64,000 bases of DNA from Luteibacter sp. UNCMF331Sha3.1 (GTDB lineage: Bacteria; Pseudomonadota; Gammaproteobacteria; Xanthomonadales; Rhodanobacteraceae): assembly GCF_900109915.1 (NCBI RefSeq), contig NZ_FOBU01000001.1, positions 1,821,004-1,885,003 on the forward strand. Reading direction: 5' to 3'. Positions 16,717-24,758 of the stretch are shown here, in pieces; within the stretch, counting starts at the first letter, position 1; every line of letters begins with the position of its first letter. A program made the translations under genes and the position numbers. The notes under the pieces are model-generated. The model did no database searches. It saw only the letters and a program-made list of their open reading frames with translations, and was not told the DNA's origin.

Positions 16717-18927
16717 ATGGGAACGACGCGTGTGACGACTCAGGCTTCCGTGGTTCCGGCATGCCGGTACCGCGCCTTCGTCAGCTACAGCCACCGGGAC
16801 GAGTCCTGGGCGCGCTGGCTGCACCGGGCGCTGGAAACCTACGCGATACCGCGCCGCCTGGTCGGGCGCGCGACGAGGTTCGGCCCCATACCGCGACGCC
16901 TCGCGCCGATCTTCCGCGACAGCGACGAGCTGGCGAGCACGAGCGACCTCAGCGCGGCGGTGAGCGAGGCGCTGACGCAATCGTCCAGCCTGATCGTGAT
17001 CTGTTCGCCGGACGCCGCGGCGTCGCGTTGGGTGGACGAGGAAGTCCGCACGTTCCGCCGCCTGGGCCGCGGCGACCGCGTCTTTTGCCTGATCGTCGCG
17101 GGCGAACCGAACGCCAGCCTGATCGCGGGGCGGGAGAGTGAGGAATGTTTCGCGCCGGCCCTGCGCGAGCGCTGGGACGCGGACGGCGACGGCGCACCGG
17201 ATAGCGTCGAGCCGATGGCCGCCGACGTGCGGCCTGGCAAGGACAGCAGGGCCGACGCGAAGTACCGCCTGGTCGCGGGCATGCTCGGCATCGAACTCGA
17301 TGCGCTGAAACGACGCGACTACCAGCGCCGCGCCCGGCGCGCGGTGGTGCTGGCGTCGGCGGCGGCGGTGGTCATGGCCATCACCACGGCGCTGGCGGTA
17401 CAGGCCTGGGTGGCGCGCAGCGCCGCGGAACGACGGCAGAAGGAGGCCGAGGATCTGGTCGCGTTCATGCTCGGCGACCTCAACGACAAGCTCGCCCAGG
17501 TCGCTCGCCTCGACGTGATGGCGGCGGTCGACGATCGCGCCATCCGTTACTTCCAGGCCCAGCCGCCCGACGAGGTCGGCGAGCGCGCGCTCGCGCAGCG
17601 CGTCACCGCACTGGAGAAGATTGGCAGCGTCCGCCTGGACCAGGGCCAGCTCGGCGATGCGCTCGCGTCTTACCGGATGGCGTTGCCGCTCGCGGCGCGA
17701 CTGGCCGGCGGCAAGCCGACGGACCCGGAGAGCCAGCGCCTGTTCGCCGAGGTGCATGCGTTCATCGGCGTCGTGTACTGGCGGCAGGGTCGGCTGGACG
17801 AAGCGCAGCAAAGCTACGCGGCATCGCAGGCGGTGCTCCAGCGCGCACTCGAGCATGCCGCCGACGATCCGGCGTTGACGTTCCAGCTGGCGCTGGTGGA
17901 CAACAACATCGGGCACGTCATGGAGATGCGCGGTCAGCTCGACGACGCCGACGTGCAATACCGTCGCATGCTGGTGCTGATGCGACGTCTCGTGGACACG
18001 CAGCCGGGCAATGGCGAATGGGCCGAATCGCTCGGCTCCGCCTACAACAACCTCGGCAAGCTCGCGCTCATGCGCGGCGACCTCGGCGACGCCATCGCCA
18101 AGTATTCGCTCGACGAGCGCCTGCAGGCGCGGCTGTCGAAGGCGGATCCGCGGAACATCGACCGCCGCGGCAACCTCATCACGGTGCAGGCGATCCTCGG
18201 GCGCACGCAGGCGCTGGCGGGCGACGTCGCCTCCGGCATGGAACGCCTGCAGCGCTCGGTCGACGAAGCCACGGAACTGGCGGCACTGGACCCGAGCAAC
18301 ACCGACCTGCAGGAACAGATCGCGCTGTACGGCACGCAGCTCGCGCGCCTGCGTCGTCTCTCCGGCGACCTTCTCGCCGCGGTGCGGCTGTCGACGAAGT
18401 CCGAGGCGATCTTCACGCAGCTCACGCGAAAGGACCCGACGAATACCGCGTGGCAACGGGAATACGCCGAAACCCTGACCGAGCGCGCCGCGCAGTCGCG
18501 CGCACTGGGCGACGTGGCGATCGCGCGTCAGCAGGCGCAGTCGGCCCTCCGCCTGCTGATGCCATTACGCGAGAAGCAGCCCGACGATCGTGCGACGGTG
18601 CTCGCGGTGGCGACCGCCCGCCTCGCGCAGGCGGCCGCGACGAACGACGCTGGCGCCGCGCACGCGTTGCGGGTGGACGCGTTCCGCGATACGGCGGCGG
18701 CGAAAAGCGGGAAGGACGATCCGCGCCTGCTCGCCCTGCGCGCCGAGGCGCTGCTCGGACTGGAGCGCAAGCAGGATGCCGCGCCGCTGATCGACCGTCT
18801 GCGCGCCGGGGGTTATCGCGACGTCGCACTGGTCGCCCTGCTTCGGGAGCACGGTGTCGACTACCCGCCGAACGAGGCCTTTCCACGCCAGCTCGCCACG
18901 GCGGACGCCGGAGGACTTGCGCGCTGA
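16717..18927 (+). CDS. TIR-transmembrane-TPR protein
   Basis: A 736-aa membrane-anchored protein. Residues about 18-135 form a TIR domain: YRAFVSYSHRDESWARWL, PIFRDSDELASTSDLSAAVSEAL, and SPDAAASRWVDEEV, where E109 (W+4) sits at the position of the NADase catalytic glutamate. A single TM helix follows at about 209-231, so the TIR domain and the TPR region would lie on opposite sides of the inner membrane. Residues about 280-700 hold repeated TPR-like helices (VDNNIGHVMEMRGQLDDADVQYRRML, LGSAYNNLGKLALMRGDLGDAIAKY). AAGGAG at 16701-16706 supports ATG 16717 over the upstream GTG. Bacterial TIR domains commonly cleave NAD+ to make signals; whether this one does is inferred. A CRP-type site lies upstream. 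Confidence 0.85.
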   Translation: MGTTRVTTQASVVPACRYRAFVSYSHRDESWARWLHRALETYAIPRRLVGRATRFGPIPRRLAPIFRDSDELASTSDLSAAVSEALTQSSSLIVICSPDAAASRWVDEEVRTFRRLGRGDRVFCLIVAGEPNASLIAGRESEECFAPALRERWDADGDGAPDSVEPMAADVRPGKDSRADAKYRLVAGMLGIELDALKRRDYQRRARRAVVLASAAAVVMAITTALAVQAWVARSAAERRQKEAEDLVAFMLGDLNDKLAQVARLDVMAAVDDRAIRYFQAQPPDEVGERALAQRVTALEKIGSVRLDQGQLGDALASYRMALPLAARLAGGKPTDPESQRLFAEVHAFIGVVYWRQGRLDEAQQSYAASQAVLQRALEHAADDPALTFQLALVDNNIGHVMEMRGQLDDADVQYRRMLVLMRRLVDTQPGNGEWAESLGSAYNNLGKLALMRGDLGDAIAKYSLDERLQARLSKADPRNIDRRGNLITVQAILGRTQALAGDVASGMERLQRSVDEATELAALDPSNTDLQEQIALYGTQLARLRRLSGDLLAAVRLSTKSEAIFTQLTRKDPTNTAWQREYAETLTERAAQSRALGDVAIARQQAQSALRLLMPLREKQPDDRATVLAVATARLAQAAATNDAGAAHALRVDAFRDTAAAKSGKDDPRLLALRAEALLGLERKQDAAPLIDRLRAGGYRDVALVALLREHGVDYPPNEAFPRQLATADAGGLAR

Positions 18928-19049
18928 CATGTTTCGATGACGGGCCGCATGCAGCGCGAGGTACTGGCCCGGGGAGCGCGACCGATGGGGCATGAGCATG
19001 CATGCCGCACCACGTATCGGATACCTGCCCACGCATACGGGAGACCATC

Positions 19050-19202
19050 ATGGCCAAACTGCCCAGCGACAACCCGCACGACCGGCGCGCCGCGCCCGAT
19101 GACGACGACGAGCCGAAGGGCGCGCACGAGCGCGCACCGGAAGACCCGGACGATCCGTTGCAGGCCGGCGTGACGAAGAACACCGGCGTGAAGAACAACT
19201 GA
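19050..19202 (+). CDS. Small acidic, disordered protein
   Basis: A 50-aa product (MAKLPSDNPHDRRAAPDDDDEPKG... ending GVTKNTGVKNN) rich in Asp, Pro and Lys with no hydrophobic core. GGGAG precedes the ATG at 8-nt spacing. It lies between the TIR-TPR gene (122 nt upstream) and the SLOG-like gene (87 nt downstream), on the same strand, and is followed by a 26-bp perfect palindrome. A similar Asp/Pro-rich mini-protein occurs at 9770. Function unknown. Confidence 0.55.
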   Translation: MAKLPSDNPHDRRAAPDDDDEPKGAHERAPEDPDDPLQAGVTKNTGVKNN

Positions 19203-19212
19203 CCGTGTCGCC

Positions 19213-19238
19213 TGCGGCGACCGGATCCGGTCGCCGCA
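19213..19238. repeat. 26-bp perfect palindrome downstream of the small acidic gene
   Basis: TGCGGCGACCG, then GATC, then its exact reverse complement CGGTCGCCGCA form an 11-bp stem with a 4-nt (self-complementary) loop. It starts 11 nt after the stop at 19202. No T run follows on either strand, so it is an atypical terminator. It may be an RNA hairpin or a dimeric protein site upstream of the SLOG-like gene. Confidence 0.6.
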
Positions 19239-19289
19239 CGGGTCCCGCGCGCCAGCGCTACCGATGTCCCGTCTTCCCCGGATGCAACC

Positions 19290-20975
19290 ATGATTCCACT
19301 GGTCGTCGGCGTCACCAGCCACCGCGATATCGCCGCGGGGGAGGTCGACGCCATCCGCACCCGCGTTCGCGAATTCTTCGCCCTCCTGCAGGCGGCGTTC
19401 CCGCAGCTGCCCATCGTCCTGCTGTCCTCGCTCGCCGAAGGGGGCGATCAGCTCGTCGCGCGCGAAGCGCTGGCCTGCGGCGCGCGCCTGATGGCGCCGC
19501 TGCCCCTGCCGCCCGATCTCTACCTCGACGACTTCGACGACGCGGCGGTGCGCGAAACGTTCCACGCGCTCTGCGGCGAGGCCGAGGTGGTACTGCTGCC
19601 GCGACTGATGGACAAGCCGCGGCACGCGATCGACGCGCCGGGCGAGGCGCGCGACCGCCAGTACGCGACCGCGGGCGTCTACATCGCAAGCCACTGCCAT
19701 ATCCTGCTCGCGCTGTGGGACGGCAACGACGCAGCGGGCCTCGGCGGCACGGCGCAGATCGTGGATTACCACCTCACCGGCACGCCGCCGGGTCTCATCG
19801 CGCGTCACGCGCATGCGCGGCACGTGCTGGGCGGAGGCAACGAAAGCCTGCTGTACCACGTCGTCTGTTCGCGTACCGATGGCGGCACCGCACCCGGCCT
19901 CCGGCCTTTGGATACCGGATGGCGCACGGGCGACGTACCGGCCCTGCAGGGCCGGATGCCCGACGACTTCCGCGACATGTTCGCGCGCATGGGCGAATTC
20001 AACGCGGAATGCGCGAGCCACGCGGCGCGCATCGGCGCGGCACCGCGCGAACGCCACGGCTCGCCCTGCGAGGCCACGGCGCGGATCGAGGACGTCTTCC
20101 ACGCGGCCGACTGGCTCGCGCTGCACTTCCGCCAGCGTGTGCTGCTGGCGTTGCGGCTCACGTTCACCGTGGCCGCGCTCATGGGCATCGCATTCACGTT
20201 CTACGCGCACCTGCCGTCGAACAACGCGCTGATCTACCTTTTCCTCGTGCTCTTCGCCACGGGCGGCGCCACGGCGCTGATCGCGCATCGCCGTGGCTGG
20301 CACCGCAAATACCTGGACTATCGCGCGCTCGCCGAAGGTTTGCGCATCCAGTCGTACTGGCGACGCGCAGGCATCGTGACGGGGGCGGATCATGAATTCG
20401 CGCACGAGAATTTCCTGCAGAAGCAGAATCTCGAGCTGGGATGGATCCGTAACGTGATGCGGGCCGCGAGCCTGTACCCATCGACGCACCCGGTCGAGCC
20501 CGACGAGACATCGCTGCGCGAAGTCATCGCCGAATGGGTCGGCGAATCGGGAAAATCGGGCCAGTTGCATTACTATGAGCAGAAAACGGTCGAGCGCACG
20601 CGCCTGCACCGCATCACCACCGCCGTCGGCCGCGTCAGCCTCTGGGGCGGCATCGCGATCAGCGTCTTTCTCGCCCTTTTCGCCACCCGGTTGCACGAAG
20701 GCGCCAAGGTCACGCTCGTGACCGTGATGGCCGTGCTGTCGATCGTCGCCGCCGTGCGCGAGGCTTATGCGTATCGCAAGGCGGATCGCGAGCTGATCCG
20801 CCAGTACCACTTCATGCAGCGTATCTTCGCCACGGCGCGCGCGGCGCTGGACCGCACCACCGATCCGGCCCGGCAGCGCGCGATCCTGCACGCGCTGGGC
20901 GAAGCGGCGCTGACGGAACATGCGGAGTGGACGCTCATGCAGCGAGAGCGCCACGTCGAGCACAGCAAGCTGTGA
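19290..20975 (+). CDS. SLOG-like domain fused to SLATT-like 4-TM region
   Basis: A 561-aa protein. Residues about 1-190 look like a Rossmann-type SLOG nucleotide-sensor domain: VVGVTSHRDI at the first strand, LLSSLAEGGDQLVAREAL, and ILLALWDGNDAAGLGGTAQIVDY. Two TM hairpins follow (about 283-306 with 312-332, and 448-466 with 472-492). Each is followed by a charged helical segment (YLDYRALAEGLRIQSYW and YRKADRELIRQYHFMQRIF), the layout of SLATT effector domains. By family knowledge, SLOG domains bind NAD- or nucleotide-derived ligands and SLATT domains are predicted pore-forming effectors. Next to a TIR protein this suggests a sense-and-permeabilise pair, which is inference. No strong ribosome binding site was found for ATG 19290. 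Confidence 0.72.
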   Translation: MIPLVVGVTSHRDIAAGEVDAIRTRVREFFALLQAAFPQLPIVLLSSLAEGGDQLVAREALACGARLMAPLPLPPDLYLDDFDDAAVRETFHALCGEAEVVLLPRLMDKPRHAIDAPGEARDRQYATAGVYIASHCHILLALWDGNDAAGLGGTAQIVDYHLTGTPPGLIARHAHARHVLGGGNESLLYHVVCSRTDGGTAPGLRPLDTGWRTGDVPALQGRMPDDFRDMFARMGEFNAECASHAARIGAAPRERHGSPCEATARIEDVFHAADWLALHFRQRVLLALRLTFTVAALMGIAFTFYAHLPSNNALIYLFLVLFATGGATALIAHRRGWHRKYLDYRALAEGLRIQSYWRRAGIVTGADHEFAHENFLQKQNLELGWIRNVMRAASLYPSTHPVEPDETSLREVIAEWVGESGKSGQLHYYEQKTVERTRLHRITTAVGRVSLWGGIAISVFLALFATRLHEGAKVTLVTVMAVLSIVAAVREAYAYRKADRELIRQYHFMQRIFATARAALDRTTDPARQRAILHALGEAALTEHAEWTLMQRERHVEHSKL

Positions 20976-20982
20976 TGAAACG

Positions 20983-21747
20983 CTACCAGCTGCTTCTGGC
21001 GTATTCCGACTGCGCCAGCCACGCCTCGAATCCTGTCCGGGCGCGGCGCGCATCGTCGCCCGGCAGCAGGGTCCGGTCGTCCACGCGCGCGCCGAAGTAG
21101 GGGGCGTGCGGATCGGTGATCACTTCGCAGGGCGCTTCCATGCTGGTGACGAAGCGGCGGATCAGCTCCGACATGCGCTCGCGCTCGGGGCCGGAGATCT
21201 CCACCGTACCGTTCAGCGGACCCTCGACGGCCAGCTGCGCGATCAGGGCGGCGACGTCGTCCGCCGCGACCGGCTCGATGTACGCGGGCGCGAGCTGCAC
21301 GATCTGGTCGCGCTCGGCCGAGACGATGATGGCGACGAGGAATTCGTAGAACTGCGTCGCGTGCACGATGCTGTATGGGATACCGGATTTCCGGATCTGC
21401 GCGTCCTGGTACCGCTTGCCGCGGAAATAGATGCTGTCGTCGATCCGCTCCGTGCCCACCACCGAAATGGCGATGTGGTGCGTGACGCCCACGAGGCGCT
21501 CGGCCTCGATCAGGTTGTCCGTCCCCTGACGGAAGAAATCGTAGGTTTCCTGTGTGGTGAACGACGTGGCGTTCGTCGCGTCGACGACCACGTCCGCACC
21601 GGCCATCACGTCGACGAGGCCTTCGCCGGTGACGATATCCACGCCCGTCGACCGCGAGGCCACGAGCACCTCGTGACCTTCGCTGCGCAACCGGTCCACC
21701 ACGTGGCGTCCGACGACGCCCTTTCCACCCAGCACGACGATATTCAT
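20983..21747 (-). CDS. NmrA-like NAD(P)-binding SDR protein
   Basis: Atypical short-chain dehydrogenase fold of 254 aa. The dinucleotide-binding motif is at the N-terminus (VVLGGKGVVGRHV, residues 4-16), followed by a basic-residue turn ASRSTG that favours NADP. The central region (HIAISVVGTERIDDSIYFRGKRYQDAQIRKSGIPYSIVHATQF) is characteristic of NmrA/YtfG-type quinone-oxidoreductase or redox-sensor relatives, which lack the usual YxxxK catalytic pair. It lies 8 nt downstream of the 288-aa gene on the same strand, so the two are probably co-transcribed. Substrate unknown. Confidence 0.85.
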   Translation of the reverse strand: MNIVVLGGKGVVGRHVVDRLRSEGHEVLVASRSTGVDIVTGEGLVDVMAGADVVVDATNATSFTTQETYDFFRQGTDNLIEAERLVGVTHHIAISVVGTERIDDSIYFRGKRYQDAQIRKSGIPYSIVHATQFYEFLVAIIVSAERDQIVQLAPAYIEPVAADDVAALIAQLAVEGPLNGTVEISGPERERMSELIRRFVTSMEAPCEVITDPHAPYFGARVDDRTLLPGDDARRARTGFEAWLAQSEYARSSW

Positions 21748-21755
21748 GACTTACC

Positions 21756-22622
21756 TCACGACCCGCCGAGCCACGACGCGACGTTACGGACATAGCGATG
21801 CGTGGCACGCAGCGCATCCGGATGCCGCGCCATGCGATCGCCCGGCGCTTCCGAGACGAACGACGGGCAACCCGCGCCGATATCCCAGTTGTAGTCGGCG
21901 AAATGGTGGAACGTGGACTGCGCGATCGCGCGGCCGCCGTCCGGCGAGCGTTCGAACGCCACCGCGAGGTTGAAGTCGCGACCCGTCGTGAGGCTTCGTC
22001 CACGCAGGATCACGCGGCTGGATGCGTCGCCCGGCGGGGCGCTGATCGCGCCCTCGTGAGGGTGCGACGGCAGGAACCGGATATGGCCGGTGGGCGATTC
22101 CGGGTCGTGCAGCACGGGGTGCGGCGTACCGACCACCTCGACGTCCTGGTAGTCGCCGTTCGCGCCGGAATGGTAATTCGGCCACGAGATCGCCGAGGTC
22201 TCGCGATCGTCGATGCAGTGACGCGACGTATCGGGGTCGAGGTTGTGCGTGTGGAAGTGATGCGCCGCCCCGACGCCGCCGAGCGTGCAGATGGAGCAAC
22301 CGAGGTCCATGTGATCGCGCGTCACCAGCATCGCGCCGCCGTTGCGGCGGAACTGCGAGATGCCGTCGCAGTCGGCGGCCGTCAGGCCGTTGCCGACATC
22401 CACCGCGAATAACCACAGCTGGTCGAAGTCGGTCTCGTGCAGGTGCGACAGGATCTCGTCGTCCGCCGTCACCGCCCCGCGGTTGCGCGCGGTGACGCGA
22501 TAGGCGGGATCGCCGTTCTCGTCGCGGATGCCTTCCAGCAGCGCCTTGAGATGACCGAAGCGACCGATGTGCCAGTCGTCTTCGTCGTGTTCGATGGTGG
22601 TCTGAAGCAGTAGGTTCTTCAT
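21756..22622 (-). CDS. Conserved protein of unknown function, ThuA-like features
   Basis: A 288-aa cytosolic protein without signal peptide or TM segment. The alternating strands and segments such as LWLFAVDVGNGLTAADCDGISQF, GGAMLVTRDHMDLGCSICTLGG and FHHFADYNWD recall the class-I amidotransferase-like ThuA fold. A Cys-rich HMDLGCSIC stretch (residues about 104-112) and several His residues could form a metal or active site. I could not assign a function. The downstream SDR gene follows after 8 nt, and a LysR gene lies 86 nt upstream on the same strand, suggesting a regulator-plus-redox unit. Confidence 0.7.
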   Translation of the reverse strand: MKNLLLQTTIEHDEDDWHIGRFGHLKALLEGIRDENGDPAYRVTARNRGAVTADDEILSHLHETDFDQLWLFAVDVGNGLTAADCDGISQFRRNGGAMLVTRDHMDLGCSICTLGGVGAAHHFHTHNLDPDTSRHCIDDRETSAISWPNYHSGANGDYQDVEVVGTPHPVLHDPESPTGHIRFLPSHPHEGAISAPPGDASSRVILRGRSLTTGRDFNLAVAFERSPDGGRAIAQSTFHHFADYNWDIGAGCPSFVSEAPGDRMARHPDALRATHRYVRNVASWLGGS

Positions 22623-22708
22623 GTCGTCCGTCTCGCCTGTGTCATGATGCTAACGCCGGAACCGTGGCTGTATTGGTGCATCCTGCGAAACACGGTGGCG
22701 TGCGTGGG

Positions 22709-23587
22709 TCACGCGGCGGTGGTTCCCGCGCGCCGGCTGAGATCGATGAATGCCTTCAGCGCACTCGACATCCACGCGTCTTCGCGATGGACGATCAGGG
22801 TCTCGACCGGTGTGATATCCGCGGGCAGCGCGTGCGTCCGTACATCCCACCGTCCCGACGCGTCCGCGACGACGGCCGCGGGCAGCATGGTCACGCCGAC
22901 GCCCGCGGCGACGCAGCTGAGGATGGCGTCGAGGGATCCGAATTCGAGTGGCCGGGCGACCACGATACCGAGCCGAGCGAGGTACGCGTCCAGTCGCTGG
23001 CGATAGGAGCAGCCCGCCCGGAAGACGATGGTGCGCAGTTCCGGAATCTGCGCGAGGTCATCCGGCGAGGCGACGTCGCGGGAGGTCACCAGCACCATCT
23101 GCTCCGTGAAAACGTGATGCTGCGCAAGCTCAGGATGATCGAGCGGGCCGGCCACGAATGCCGCGTCGACACGCCCGTCGAGCACCTCGTCGACCAGTGC
23201 GGCCGTGGTGCCGGCCGTCAGCGTGAGCCGCACGGCGGGCCACGTGCGGGCGTATTCCGTGAGCAACGGCGACAGGCGTACCGCCGTCGTGGTTTCCAGT
23301 CCCCCCACCGCCAGATGACCCGACGGAGCCCCTTCATCGCGGGCGGCGACGGTGGCATCGGCGATCAGGCGGAGCATGCGTCCGGCGTACGGCAGGAACC
23401 GCTCGCCCGCGGGTGTCAGGGCGACGCCGCGCGCGTGGCGTCGCAACAGGGGCACACCCAGTTCCTCTTCCAGCAGGCGCATGCGCGCGGTCACGTTGGA
23501 TTGCACGGTATGCAGCTCGACGGCGGCGCGGCTCATGCTGCCGAGGCGTGCGACGGCGTCGAAGACGCGTAACTCGTTGATGTTCAT
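22709..23587 (-). CDS. LysR-family transcriptional regulator
   Basis: A 292-aa LysR regulator. The N-terminal helix-turn-helix is MNINELRVFDAVARLGSMSRAAVELHTVQSNVTARMRLLEEELGVPLL. The effector domain carries GHLAVGGLETTTAVRLSPLL, DGRVDAAFVAGPL and GVGVTMLPAAVV, typical of the CbbR/GltC-like arrangement. ATG 23587 gives the usual start, though GAGG lies too close to it; ATG 23623 is an alternative. It is divergent from the exported alpha/beta hydrolase and upstream of the SDR pair, so either may be its target. Palindromes near 23599-23624 may be its operator. Confidence 0.88.
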   Translation of the reverse strand: MNINELRVFDAVARLGSMSRAAVELHTVQSNVTARMRLLEEELGVPLLRRHARGVALTPAGERFLPYAGRMLRLIADATVAARDEGAPSGHLAVGGLETTTAVRLSPLLTEYARTWPAVRLTLTAGTTAALVDEVLDGRVDAAFVAGPLDHPELAQHHVFTEQMVLVTSRDVASPDDLAQIPELRTIVFRAGCSYRQRLDAYLARLGIVVARPLEFGSLDAILSCVAAGVGVTMLPAAVVADASGRWDVRTHALPADITPVETLIVHREDAWMSSALKAFIDLSRRAGTTAA

Positions 23588-23598
23588 GCCTCGCAAGG

Positions 23599-23624
23599 TA
23601 TCATGATAAATGATGCGATGCATC
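23599..23624. promoter_or_regulatory. AT-rich palindromes between lysR and hydrolase
   Basis: Two small perfect palindromes, TATCATGATA (23599-23608) and GATGCATC (23617-23624), lie just before the LysR start within the 217-nt divergent gap. This is the only AT-rich stretch there. It is where an autoregulating LysR protein would bind, but no strict T-N11-A consensus can be proved. Confidence 0.35.
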
Positions 23625-23804
23625 CATAACGATCAGTATCGAGGATGACTACAGCAGGGTAGCCTCCGGCTATCGCGCGTTCTCAGTCTTCCAAGCCATG
23701 GCGGTCCCGCGCCGTGTCAAATGGATTCCCGGCCTCGGGTGGACATCATCGAGGCGTAGTTGCCATCGGCGCCGCGGCGCCATTCGTCCGAGAGGTCGAG
23801 TGTC

Positions 23805-24752
23805 ATGTCATGGTCTTCCCTGCTCGCATTGGCGATGGTGGCCAGCCCGGTCGCGCCGACGTCCGCCGGCTCCGCCGCGCTTCCGTCGACCACCACCACC
23901 ACCACGTATCACCGCGTGGACGTCGACGGCACGGGCGTGTTCTATCGCGAAGCCGGACCGGCCGATGCGCCGACGATCGTGCTCCTGCACGGTTACCCGT
24001 CGTCGTCGCGCATGTACGACACGCTGATCCCGTTGCTCGCGACGCGCTATCACGTGGTGGCGCCCGATTACGTGGGCTTCGGCAACAGCGATGCGCCTGC
24101 GCCGACCACGTACACCTACACCTTCGATCACCTGGCCGGGACGACCAATGCCCTGCTGGAAAAGATCAAGGTGGATCGCTACGTGCTCTACATGCAGGAT
24201 TACGGTGGCCCCGTGGGCTTTCGCATCATGGTGAAGCACCCCGAGCGCATCCGCGGCATCGTCGTGCAGAACGCCAATGCGTACAAGGAAGGGCTCGGCG
24301 CGAAATGGACGAACATCGCGAAGTACTGGGCCGACCGCGACGCGCATCCGGAACAGCTCGATGCGTTCGTGGGTTTCGAGGGCACGCGCCTCCGGCACAT
24401 CGCCAACAGCCCGCATCCCGAACGTTACAACCCCGACACATGGGTCGACGAGTTCGCATTCCTCTCACGCCCCGGTCAGCGTGAGATCCAGGCGGAACTG
24501 CTCTACGACTACCGTACCAACGTCGCGTCGTATGCGGCCTGGCAGCAGTGGATGCGCGAGCACAAGCCGAAGGCGCTGATCCTCTGGGGACGTTACGACC
24601 CATCGTTCATCGCGCCGGGCGGCGAAGCCTATCGGCGCGACCTGCCCGAGGCCGAGATCCACATGCTGGACGCGGGCCACTTCGCGCTCGACGAGGCGAA
24701 CGACGAGATCGCGAAGCGGGTCCTCGATTTCATGCAGCGGCTGACGCCGTGA
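23805..24752 (+). CDS. Exported alpha/beta hydrolase (haloalkane dehalogenase/epoxide hydrolase-like)
   Basis: Alpha/beta-hydrolase of 315 aa with an N-terminal signal-like segment (MSWSSLLALAMVASPVAPTSAGSAA). The oxyanion motif is HGYPSSSRMY. The nucleophile elbow is YMQDYGGPVG, where Asp replaces Ser, as in haloalkane dehalogenases and epoxide hydrolases. The catalytic His is in DAGHFALDE near the C-terminus. GAGAGG before the ATG supports this start. It is closely similar to the cytosolic hydrolase at 29607-30509. No halide- or epoxide-specific residues can be confirmed by eye, so the substrate is open. Confidence 0.85.
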   Translation: MSWSSLLALAMVASPVAPTSAGSAALPSTTTTTTYHRVDVDGTGVFYREAGPADAPTIVLLHGYPSSSRMYDTLIPLLATRYHVVAPDYVGFGNSDAPAPTTYTYTFDHLAGTTNALLEKIKVDRYVLYMQDYGGPVGFRIMVKHPERIRGIVVQNANAYKEGLGAKWTNIAKYWADRDAHPEQLDAFVGFEGTRLRHIANSPHPERYNPDTWVDEFAFLSRPGQREIQAELLYDYRTNVASYAAWQQWMREHKPKALILWGRYDPSFIAPGGEAYRRDLPEAEIHMLDAGHFALDEANDEIAKRVLDFMQRLTP

Positions 24753-24758
24753 GCGACG

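Noticed and set aside
16495-18456. Long upstream extension of the LysR gene at 15598-16494
   Set aside because: The extension is antisense to the TIR-TPR gene; the standard LysR N-terminus starts at 16494.
18861-21053. 730-aa minus-strand frame
   Set aside because: Antisense to the small acidic and SLOG-like genes, without recognisable motifs or start signals.
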